From Chlamydomonas sphaeroides (lineage: Eukaryota; Chlorophyta; Chlorophyceae; Chlamydomonadales; Chlamydomonadaceae), in contig BDDC01001151.1 in NCBI GenBank assembly GCA_001662425.1, forward strand, positions 7,349 to 32,375: a DNA stretch of 25,027 bases, read 5' to 3'. Position 1 is the stretch's first letter; each line of letters begins with the position of its first letter. Shown here in pieces: positions 10,262 to 19,197 of this stretch. Below the pieces are notes generated by a model that did no database searches, was not told the origin of the DNA, and worked only from the letters and a program-made list of their open reading frames with translations. The position numbers and the translations under genes are program-made.

Positions 10262-11503
10262 ATGGCGCACGGCAGAGCATCAATTCTGGTGCTGAGCGCG
10301 CTGCTGCTGCTCTGTTGCCAGCTGGCGCTGGCAAAACACAAGCCAGGCTACAGACATGCGAAGCCGCCGCCTTCACCGGTGGGTGACTTGCGCCCATCCG
10401 TCCCTGGCCACGCGCTTTCGCGGCACCAACCGGCCACAGTGGTTGCCCCACCCGCATCCCGGCTGCGGCTGTTGCCAGCCCATGAATGCCATTCAAGTGG
10501 ATACGGCTGTAGATGAGGCGCTGAAGGGTCTTCCTGTAGTCTGTTGTGAGGCCATGGCCAGTCCAGCTGCTGAGGGTCCAGCCGCCGTGGCCGCGGCTCG
10601 AGAAGCTGCAGCGCCGGGGGCCTCGCGCAGATAGCAGCATAGCCGTCACATTGCTTCATGCCAACCACCAGACAGCCCGTCGATCGCGATCAAACCGCCT
10701 GGGCTGCTCGCCTGCCTCACCTTGCTAACGCACGTAGGCCCGCCCCCCCCCCCTCCCACCGGCCGCACCGCAGCCTCCCCCGTTGCCGCCGTGGCCGCCC
10801 CTGGACTCCATGGGCGAGGGAATGCCCTACTTTCCTCGCTTCCCACCAGGCTGGAGGTACACAATTGACTACAACCCAACTGCCCCGCCCGACGTTCCCG
10901 CTCACCCGGATGCCCCCGAGCCCCCACCCTACATTGACTACGGCTACTCGTCCCCGTCGCCGCCGCCGCCGCCGCCGTCACCGCCGCCGCCGGACTCGGA
11001 TTACTACGACTACTATCCACCTCCGCCTCCGCCTGACGAGGGACGCAGCTCGCCTGACGCTGTGACTGAGCGGCCGCCGTCGCCGCCGCCCCCGCCGTCG
11101 CCGCCGCCTCCGCTCCCTCTGCTGGACGACGACCCCTCGCCGCCTCTGGAGGAGCACCTGGAGGTTCCGTCACCGCCTCCTGATGCCCCTGAAGAGACGT
11201 TCAGCCCGCCGCCCCAAGGTACGGCGAGGCATTACTACGGCACGCCCGGGTGCGCCTCACGGCTGGCGCCTTGCGATGCCCGCGGCGACTTCCACTTGCC
11301 CTGGCTTCCGGCCTCGCTGCCCTATCTTGCCGCCATCATGCGCGCTGCCTGACCTTGCCCCACTGCCCCTGCCGCGGCCGGGCCCCCCAGGGACGCGGCA
11401 GCCGCCGCCGCGGCGCCTGTTCCAGCACGTGGATGGCAAGACGAGCGTCAAGATCTGGGGCCTGCGCCCGCCGCCGGCCAAGAAGCCGAGCCCGAAGCCA
11501 TAG
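10262..11503 (+). CDS. Secreted Pro-rich Tyr/acidic protein, family member 3
   Basis: Three exons, 10262-10378, 10774-11218 and 11391-11503 (TAG), with phases 0 and 1, give 224 residues. Exon 1 begins with a textbook signal peptide (about 24 residues ending CCQLALA) and then KHKPGYRHAKPPPSP. Exon 2 holds PPWPPLDSMGEG, FPRFPPGW, PPPYIDYGYSS, DYYDYYPPPPPPDEG, (SP)n runs and an acidic part (LDDD, LEEHLEVPSPPPDAPEE). Exon 3 holds TRQPPPRRLFQHVDGKTS and KIWGLRPPPAKKPSPKP, a basic tail. The start ACCATGGCGC is in good context and the same ATG is used in member 4. The composition suggests proline hydroxylation and arabinosylation in the secretory pathway and a wall or matrix location; this is inference. 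Intron 2 stays open in frame for 44 codons, so its retention would give another C-terminus. No known domain is recognised. Confidence 0.85.
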
Positions 11504-12216
11504 GGGGGCGTCAATCATGAAGCTTGCTGAGCTGATTATGTCATAATTGTTCACGCGGGACGGCCGACGTGGTCCGTCGGCGCCGCGATGAGCATGCGTG
11601 CCTCCATCGGCTACCTGGTGCACTTGCGGCTGTGCACGGCAGTCTGCCGGGCTGCCAGCTGCTGGCCGGCAGTCGGAATTCGAAACGGAATGGCTGCGGC
11701 ACGCGCATGTGCTTTGGTAGCATTGGGCGGGATCGTGGTTCTGACACACGTGCGGGGTTTTCTGGCAACCCTCGCCGCCGCGAATCGATGCTTCGGTGGT
11801 GCGCGCTGCCTGCGGGCCGCCGGCGCAATGTCTCGTGGGGTGCTCGTCATTGCAGGGTATTTGGGGCGCTCGCGGTCTGGCGGGATGTGAGACATGCTCG
11901 TGGTTAGCGGGTGTGCGGCGTGCTCTTGATTGGCGGGGTGTCTAGAGCGCTCGTGATCGGCGGAGGGTTGTGGGGCGGTACATACGCGCCAGCCGCAAGG
12001 CCGCTCGTCGAGCGTGCAGTGCCGATGTTAGGCGTTTGGGAGAGGAATTGCTGAAGCGATGCTCACGGCCGTGGAATTGGGCGGTTGCCGCAGGGTGGCC
12101 TGATTCCAGCCATCTGATATGCAGCCACTTGGGGTCATGTGCGTTCATTATGTTTTGCGTGTTCCCCTTTAGCCCGGCATGCGGCAAAGTTGGGTGGGTA
12201 GGCTAGCGTTATGTAA
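11504..12216 (+). other. 3' UTR of family member 3
   Basis: Non-coding after the TAG. The first TGTAA is at 12212-12216, giving a 3' UTR of about 710 nt; a second TGTAA lies near 12490. It contains a short hairpin (11563-11581) and several stretches similar to the 3' flank of member 4. Confidence 0.45.
11563..11581 (+). promoter_or_regulatory. 3' UTR stem-loop, member 3
   Basis: GCCGACG (11563-11569) pairs perfectly with CGTCGGC (11575-11581) around a 5-nt loop, 60 nt after the stop codon. The same position in member 4 has a 7-bp stem with one compensatory base-pair change. Confidence 0.45.
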
Positions 12217-13116
12217 GGACCCTGGGTCGTGCTGGTGTGTCCACTAGAGGCGGGAGGCACGAGTGGGCCCGTCGCAACGTTGCTGTCGGTCGCGCTTGTG
12301 TGCATGCCTCGTCGTATGTCAGGATTAGTTCATGGGTGGCCCGAGCACCGTGCACTCGTGCACACATAATGCCTTCGTATGTTTCAGTCCCGAGCCTCAT
12401 ACGTCATCTGCTCCGCTGTGCATTCAGCGGTATGCATACATCTATGCCTTCCTAGTCGCAACGTCTGCGTGTTCATCTGCTCACCCCCGTGTAACGTGGT
12501 TGGCCAGTACTTGTCTTGGTGTCCGTATCGGCGGCAATCGAGGGCGTCGCCTCCACCAGGTAGGACGCACCGGGGAGTTCAAGGGGCGACCAGGGTTGGG
12601 TTAGGGGCACATCAGTAATATCAAACGCCGTCCGCTACAGGGACCAAGCGGTGAATTGCTTATTGCCTAGACGGCAGCGACGTATCCTGCTTGTCGTGAT
12701 GCTGCGCTAAGCAGCCCAGGACTGCGGACCACGGCAACCACACGGCAACCACGGACAGAGGACCGGTGCCGCGGGGCACGGCCGCTCCTTGCCCAGGTGC
12801 GCAATTCGACCTATCGATGACCACTGCGTTCCCCTGTTGAGCAGCGCCGCGCTCGGCACCGAGCTGCTACTTCGCCGTAGCTCGCGTCTAGGGTGCGGTT
12901 AGGCATCGCGGCAGCGACGAGGCTCTACTATCGTCTTGATAAGTCGCGTAACCTTCCACAGCTGGAGAGCTCAAGCGCGAACTTGCGCGAACTTGCGCGA
13001 ATGAATCCCTTAAATCGCCACAACCCGCGTTAAGTCGCTCGCAGGCTAAAAAATCAGCTTGCTGCTTGCTTCAAAGCTGCGTGTCCGCCAGCATCGCGGT
13101 CAGACGCGGGCGCACC
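12217..13116 (+). other. Intergenic and upstream region of family member 4
   Basis: No gene is supported. The left part still resembles the member 4 3' flank (GGGTGGCCCGAG at about 12333 and 15453). The right part resembles the flank upstream of member 3, including the 17-nt block at 12787-12803 and a similar stretch immediately before the ATG. Confidence 0.45.
12787..12803 (+). promoter_or_regulatory. Shared upstream block, member 4 copy
   Basis: Identical 17-nt match to 9951-9967, 330 nt before the start codon of member 4. It is flanked by further weaker similarity. Confidence 0.4.
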
Positions 13117-14552
13117 ATGGCGCACGACCGAGCATTAAGTCTGGCGTTGAGCGGCACGCTGCTGCTGCTCTGCTGCCAGCTGGCGCTGGCAAAGCACAAG
13201 CCAGGCTACAGGCACGCCAAGCCGCCGCCTTCGCCTCCTTCACCGCGTCCGCCGGTGGGTGCCCCGTCGTTCCGGGTAGCCAAGGGTAGCCAGGGGTGCC
13301 CCCCAAGGCAGGTCTTGGCAGGCCCGCCCTGGCCACGTGCCTCGCTGCGGCCAGCTGGCCACTCTGTGCTGCGCAGACCGCGCCCCACCTGCGGCTCGTA
13401 CACCTCCATGCTAGACTTGAACGCGAGCGCTTCCGTAGCGGCGCGCCGCCGGGCCTGTCGGTTGTCAGTTGGCAGCGAGGTCGGGACAGGCCTGCGCCAG
13501 TCCGCAGCGGCCGCTACGGTATCGCAACGGACCCCTGCAGCGTCAAGCAGCCGCATGCGTCGCCGAGACCATTCGTTGCATACCCAACTCCCCTTCCGTG
13601 CGGCTCTGGCCGCGGGGGCCGCTGCCGTTCGTTCTGCACGCCCGCGCCATGTTTGCATCGGAACGGGTGCATCAACCGCAAGCAACGCCCCGGACTGGGC
13701 TTTCAGACGACTGCCACACAAAGTCAATAACGCCTTCTGGGCTGCCCCGCCCGCACCGCAGCTGCAGCCCGCGCCTGCCTCACTGACCAGACAGCAACTC
13801 CGCCACCACCCTCCCGCCTGCTGCCGCACCGCAGAGGCCGCCGTGGCCGCCGTACGAGTCGATGGGCGAAGGGCTACCCAACTTTCCTCGCTTCCCACCA
13901 AACTGGCACATCTCCTACGATTACGAACCTCCGGATCCGCCCGGCGCTCCCTTGCAACCGGACGCCCCGGACGCCCCCGAGCCCCCGCCCTTCATTGACT
14001 ACGGCTACTCGTCCCCGCCGCCGCCTCTGACGCCGCCGCCACCGGATTACTGGGATTACTATCCACCACCGCCTCCCGACGAGGGACGCAGCACGTCCGG
14101 CGACCCTATGACTGAGCCGCCGCCGTCGCTGTCGCCGTCGCCGCCGCCGCCGGCGCCGCCGCCCCTCCTGCTGGGCAGAGAACTCGGGCCGCCTCTGGAG
14201 GAGCACCTGGAGGTTCCGTCGCCGCCCCCTGATGCCCCTGAAGAGACGTCCAGCCCGCCGCCCCCAGGTACGGCGAGGCATTTTTGCGGCACGCCCGGGT
14301 GCGCCTCACGGCTGGCGCCTTGCGATGCCCGCGGCGACTTCCACTTGCCCTGGCTTCCGGCCTCGCCGCCCTATCTAGCCGCCATCATGCGCGCTGCCTG
14401 ACGTTGCCCCACTGCCCCTGCCGCCGCCGGACTCCCCAGGGACGCGGCAGCCGCCGCCGCGGCGCCTGTTCCAGCACGTGGATGGCAAGACGAGTATCAA
14501 GATCTGGGGGCTGCGCCCACCGCCGGCTAAGAAGCCGAGCCCGAAGCCATAG
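13117..14552 (+). CDS. Secreted Pro-rich Tyr/acidic protein, family member 4
   Basis: Three exons, 13117-13254, 13835-14267 and 14440-14552 (TAG), with phases 0 and 1, give 227 residues. The signal peptide (about 25 residues, ending CCQLALA) is followed by KHKPGYRHAKPPPSPPSP. Exon 2 carries RPPWPPYESMGEG, FPRFPPNWHISYDYE, PPPFIDYGYSS, DYWDYYPPPPPDEG, Ser-Pro runs and LEEHLEVPSPPPDAPEE. Exon 3 carries TRQPPPRRLFQHVDGKTS and KIWGLRPPPAKKPSPKP. It is the tandem partner of member 3. From 14191 to the stop, including intron 2, the two align without gaps at about 95% identity, while exon 1 and the first part of exon 2 differ more. An upstream in-frame ATG at 13066 would bury the signal peptide and was not used. 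Presumed role: cell wall or matrix hydroxyproline-rich protein. Confidence 0.85.
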
Positions 14553-15633
14553 GGGGGCGCGGGCCGCAGGAACCCACAACATGATTGTCTGTCGACCATA
14601 ACATAAGTTGTTCGAAGCAGGAGGTTCAGGGAGGCCGGCGACGTGCTCCGCCGGCGCCTCGATGAGCATGTATGCTTGCCTGCGTGCTGTTGGGTACGAC
14701 ACGCAGCAAGTCGAAGCGCTCGATGCCGTTGCCAGTCGCAAGTCGAAGGGACATCGCTGCGGCGAGCGCGTGAGCTGTCGTATCATGGGACGGGGTTGTG
14801 GTCACAGAGCATCAATACGGATTAGGACGTTCAGGGCCGGGGCCGGGGCGGGTTTCTTTGGACAGTGAGTGATGATGTAGACGAGAGTGTGATGGCTCGT
14901 GGCTTTGACGCGCATACATGTTTAGTGCAGTACCGCTAGCTGTTGTCGACTAGGGTGTAGGGCGGTACTCGATCCAGTCCCCGAGTTAAACGCGCAGGGC
15001 ATACATAGAATGGGGCGCTCGTGTGTGGTCGGCTGGAGGGGATAAGATGCAGTGACAACGGGAGTGTGGAGCGGTACCAGGCCAGCGCTGCTTGCAGGAG
15101 CGAGGTGCTTTCAATTTGTTGCGATCATGGGATAACGGGTGAAGATTGCGCAGGAGGTTTGCGTGGATGCGTCCGTGCCCACACGCGGCACGCGCAGCCG
15201 GCAGGCGATGATCGGCAGGTTGCTGGCATGCCATTATTGCTGCTGAGAGGCGTGTCGTCGTCGTCGTTGGGTGTCCTTTCGCTTTGCCAGCGTGTCGCCT
15301 TTGATACGTTGGTTGCGCTTGGAGTTAGGTATGTGGGCGGGCCGCTGTTGCCCGCAGGCGGACCCGCTAGGGAGTCAGCAAGGGTGGGCGTGGGCTTGTT
15401 GCAGCCGTGGTGTTTTCTAGCGTGCCTGCAATTACGATGGATATCCACGGGTGGCCCGAGTACACCGAGTGATCATGACTTGCATACCGGTGAGCCACAT
15501 ACCCAGTAGGGTCTGCTCCCGCGGGTGTCAACCGGGTTCCCACCGCTGCGCAGTAGCTATTGCAGCGCTGGATATCATTGTGCCTTCCGAGCTACTACCG
15601 GCGTTTGTGTCTGCGTCTCCTCGGCGTATGTAA
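14553..15633 (+). other. 3' UTR of family member 4
   Basis: The first TGTAA after the stop is at 15629-15633, giving about 1.08 kb of 3' UTR, which is long. It contains the member 4 stem-loop (14634-14655) and islands similar to the member 3 3' flank. Confidence 0.4.
14634..14655 (+). promoter_or_regulatory. 3' UTR stem-loop, member 4
   Basis: GCCGGCG (14634-14640) pairs with CGCCGGC (14649-14655) around an 8-nt loop, 82 nt after the stop codon. It corresponds to 11563-11581 and keeps pairing despite a base-pair change. Confidence 0.45.
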
Positions 15634-16366
15634 CGCGATCGAGCACTACGCGGATGGATTCAGACCTGTGGAAAGTCAGCAGTTTCGTGTAAGCATGGTG
15701 AGCGCCTGTTAGGCGTTCCCGCGTGCGTGCTCTTTACTGTAGAGCCGCGTGCTGCCTTCGCGTACTTTCGCTTTTGTGGTTCCCGCCCTTCATATGATTT
15801 GGGTATCTTGCGCCCCATGTCCAGCTCAGCCTGCCGCATACCAGCGCCCAGTTCACGCCCCAGTCCAGGGCGTCGCCACAATCAACTGGGGGTCACAGGG
15901 GGCCACCAGGGGCGAATGGGCTGGGTACGTGGCGCTGTTGCCCTGGCTATTACTAACCGGCCACAGTTGTCAAGGGATAGCCTCTTCTTGAAATGTCCTG
16001 ATATGTCCTGGGGTGTGATGCTAGCGTCGTACCCCGCTACTAACATCCACATGTCTATAATGGCTGTGCCTTACAGTGTTTTTCCGATTGTCCGCTAGTG
16101 CCATGTAACAATTTGGGATTGGTGCATTAGCCTTCCGTGCCGACGATGTGAAGGGTGCCGGGCGTTCTGCATCACCGGGGAGCTTGGGGCGACTGTGGGT
16201 ATGTGTCGAACCATGCCATGACCAAAGCTTGCACCACATGTAATATGCGATGTATGCTTGTAGCACACTGTCAATCTCCTGCAGCTAATTGCGGCACGAG
16301 TACAATTTGCACACCGCCGGCTCGTCACATCGCGCTTGACGAGGATCAAACCGTGCAGGGGCCGAT
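15634..16366. other. Intergenic, with a decayed copy of intron 2 of the downstream gene
   Basis: No gene is supported. About 15790-15890 resembles 16834-16935, which lies in intron 2 of the next gene; both contain TATGATTTGGGT, GCGCCCCA and CCCAGTTCACGCCCCAGTC. The remainder should hold the promoter of that gene. Confidence 0.45.
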
Positions 16367-18967
16367 ATGGCCCCTCTAGCAGGAAGCAGCTGCCTGGTGG
16401 CTAGCTGGCGCAGCGCGGCGCCAGCGGCCCCGAGCATGCCGGCTCGCGGAGCACGCGTGCGGACGTGCTCCACACAAACGCGGCACTTCAACCAGGTAGA
16501 AGCAATTCACATCGCTAGGCGAACAGCAAGCGAGCTCAACTTCCCTCGGCCCAAGGGACCACGGCGAATACCTGCCGCCCCAACTGGCCCCCGCCTGCTC
16601 CCGCGCACGTCTACCCGCACGCAGGCCTTTGACCCGGAGAAGTCCAACATTCCCGCCGCCTACAACTTCGCACAGCCGCTGTCCTACAGGCCACTCGCAC
16701 CACCCGCGTCGGACGCGTCCGCATCGGCGAGCTCCAGCGGCCTCGCTGTGCTGGTGCGATCCGTTTACCTACGTCCGCACAATATACGCCAGCACCCCCT
16801 CCTGCGACCTGGACGTAGTCGCCCTGGCCTCTATGTATGATTTGGGTGTCCGGCGCCCCAATTCCGGCCCACCCAGCCGCACACCCGTACCCAGTTCACG
16901 CCCCAGTCTTTCCGTACCCGCCAGTTCAACCTGCCCGCCGTTCGGGAGCCCGAAGGCCCCTGCTGCAACCCACCCATCCATTCCACTCCCCCTCTCCCAG
17001 CCCCCCACGGACCCACGTCCATGCAACCGCTCCCGCTCCCCTCCCCTCCCTCCTCCCGCCAGGACGTGGGCCCCTACCAAGAGTTCGACCCCCGCTTCGG
17101 CGACCCCATCCGGGAGCACTGGCGCGGGCCCGCCCCCGAGGGCAGCTTCGAGGTCGGCAACGCCATCGCGCAGCGCACGCGCCTCACGCCGCTGCGGGTG
17201 CCCGAGGAGGTGGGGACCGGCGGGCGAGCGGGAGGAGGGAGGCTGGAGGGGGAGGGAGGGAGGGAGGGAGGCACGCAAATCACGGAAGCAAGGGGGCTGG
17301 GGCAGTGCGCGGGTCTCGTTGCAGGCCAGCACGGTCGTTGAGGGAGGGAAGGGAAGGGTTGGGCCGGGGATGGGTTTGACGTGGGGTTGAAGTGGGGCCT
17401 GGGGTTGTCGCCCGGTGGTGGCGGCTCTGCGAGCCCGGTCAGGCCCGGCGGGGCGGCGCCGCCTGGCGGGAGGATCGGGCCACAGCCCGCTACAGTGCGA
17501 ATGGCACGCACAGCAGCGGCGGTGCGCTTGCACTCCGTCGCCATCCATCCATCCCACGCGCACACGCACTCTATTTCGGCCCTAAAAGTGAACACGCAAC
17601 CCCACACGCAACCCCACACGCAACCCACACGCACCCATGTGTTCCACTAAACACTTGAACACACGCACGCATATCGACATGCAGGGCACCTGCTGCTCAT
17701 GTTCCGCGGCCCTGGCTCCCCCCTGACTGCCGCTCGCTGCCCCCTGGCTGCCCCACGCTGCAGGGCGCGGGGCCGCAGAGCCCGCTGGCCCGCGTCCTGT
17801 CACCCTTCCCGCGCGAGGAGTACTACGTACGTGAAGGCCGGGGGCGAGGGGGTGCAGGGGCTTGCAGGGAGGGTGCGTGGCGAGTGCGGGCGGCAGCGAG
17901 GGAGACGCAGCGGGCAGGTAGCGGGGAGACACGGGCAGGGCAGGAACAGAGGAGGCTGGGCTGGAGGCGGCGCGCCCGCGGACCCCAAGGCTGCGTAGCC
18001 TCGTCTCGGCGGCCCGCCCCTCGTGCGCGCGGCGCCTGCTTGGACCTCCCCGGCCACGAACCCTGGCCCAGCTCCCACCGCTTCTCTCCACCTCCCCCCG
18101 TCGCCGCTTTCCGACGCCGCCCCTCCGTGCCGCTCCCCCCGCGCCTCCCTCCCCCCCCCAGGCTGTGGAGATGTCGCACCACTACGGCCGCGAGCTGCCG
18201 CGCCTGGTGTGGCAGGACGGCACCTTTGTGCTGCGCCGCGGCCTGCTGGGCCCCTTCCTGGACCCGCTCTACGCGCCGTCCTGGCTGCACCAGGGCATTG
18301 CGCAGCTGCAGCTGGGCCGCCAGGACGGCGTGGTGCAGGTGAGGCGGGAGGAGGGGAGGACTGGGGCAGCGTGGGGAAACCGGGGTGAGGAAGGGGGAAC
18401 GGGAGGGGTCAAAGAGCGATGGAGTGCAGGCGGCTGCGAGCGGGGGCGCGGCCGTAGGGCTGGGGGGCTGCGCCCACTGCTCATCCAGCCTGGCCACACC
18501 CCGACCTGTCCCTCACCGCTTTTCCCCGCCTACCCCCGCCTCGCCCTCCGGCCCCTGCCCCTCCTCACCTACCAGCCCTGCCGCCCCTTGCCCGCCCTCC
18601 CGCCCGCCCCATGGTGCATCCCGCCCGCCCCCAGGCCGTGGTGGGCGCGCTCTACGTGGCCGCGCTCGCCGCCGCCGCCGCCGCGCTGTACACGTACGGC
18701 TCGCCCATGCTGCTGGCGGCGGTGGCCGTGGCCTGGGTGCGCAACAGCCTGTCGCCCGCCACGGCGGTGCTGCTGGCGGTGCTGGCGGCGGTGGACCGGG
18801 TGTGGTTGTACTGGCCGCTCATGGTGGGGGGCCTGCTGGACCGCGTGCTGGCGGCGCACGCGCCCGGGCTGCGCAACTTCTGCTGGGCCAACCTGGTGCT
18901 GTGGTGCGGCTATGTGCTGCTCACACCGCAGAGCTTCCCGCTGCTGCCGCTGCCGGGCTTCTTCTGA
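16367..18967 (+). CDS. Organelle-targeted multi-pass membrane protein, unknown family
   Basis: Six exons: 16367-16495, 16625-16753, 17063-17209, 17764-17826, 18162-18338 and 18635-18967 (TGA), all introns phase 0, give 325 residues. The first 43 residues lack acidic residues and are rich in Ala, Ser and Arg (ending RTCSTQTRHFNQ), like a mitochondrial or plastid presequence. The middle is soluble, with PYQEFDPRFGDPIREHW, SPFPREEYY and EMSHHYGRELPRLVWQDGTF. The last exon has three or four hydrophobic stretches: VVGALYVAALAAAAAALY, MLLAAVAVAWV, AVLLAVLAAVDRVWLYWPLM and NFCWANLVLWCGYVLL. The first intron is 129 nt and fully open, so exons 1 and 2 may be continuous (368 residues). The exon 2 donor (GTGCGA) is the least certain junction. 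I do not recognise the family and assign no function. Confidence 0.7.
17245..17271 (+). repeat. GGGA/GGAGGG-rich run in an intron
   Basis: A G-rich run with successive GGGA units in intron 3 of the unknown membrane-protein gene. The spacing of the G-triplets could permit a G-quadruplex. Confidence 0.6.
17592..17636 (+). repeat. ACACGCAACCCC tandem repeat
   Basis: Four units of 12, 12, 11 and 10 bp, shortening towards the right, in intron 3 of the unknown membrane-protein gene. Confidence 0.8.
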
Positions 18968-19197
18968 GGGCGGGGGAGGAAAGGGGGAAGGGTTCGGGGT
19001 CGGGGGTGGGGGTGGGGGGCAATGTGTGCAGGGGGTGAAGGGTGCACTATGGTTCGGCACGGCCATATGTACGGCGCCGTACCTCGCGGTGGTCGGCATG
19101 TAAGCCCTGGCGAAAGGAACGATCAACATACCGTTTGTGCACTACGCCTCTCCAACGACCAGTGTCTCGCCAGGAACGGAGCACACCTTTGAGCAGA
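18968..19197 (+). other. 3' UTR of the membrane-protein gene and short intergenic
   Basis: TGTAA at 19099-19103 gives a 3' UTR of about 135 nt. Only about 94 bp then separate it from the start codon of the next gene, so promoter and 5' UTR of that gene are very compact. Confidence 0.6.

Noticed and set aside
13066..13998. A 310-codon open frame beginning upstream of member 4
   Set aside because: Only its first exon part (from 13117) is real; the rest is the intron read through. The start at 13066 would put 17 residues in front of a good signal peptide.
18165..19103. A 312-codon open frame covering two exons of the membrane-protein gene
   Set aside because: It is in frame for exon 5 but then reads the intron and the wrong frame of exon 6; the spliced version gives clear membrane helices.
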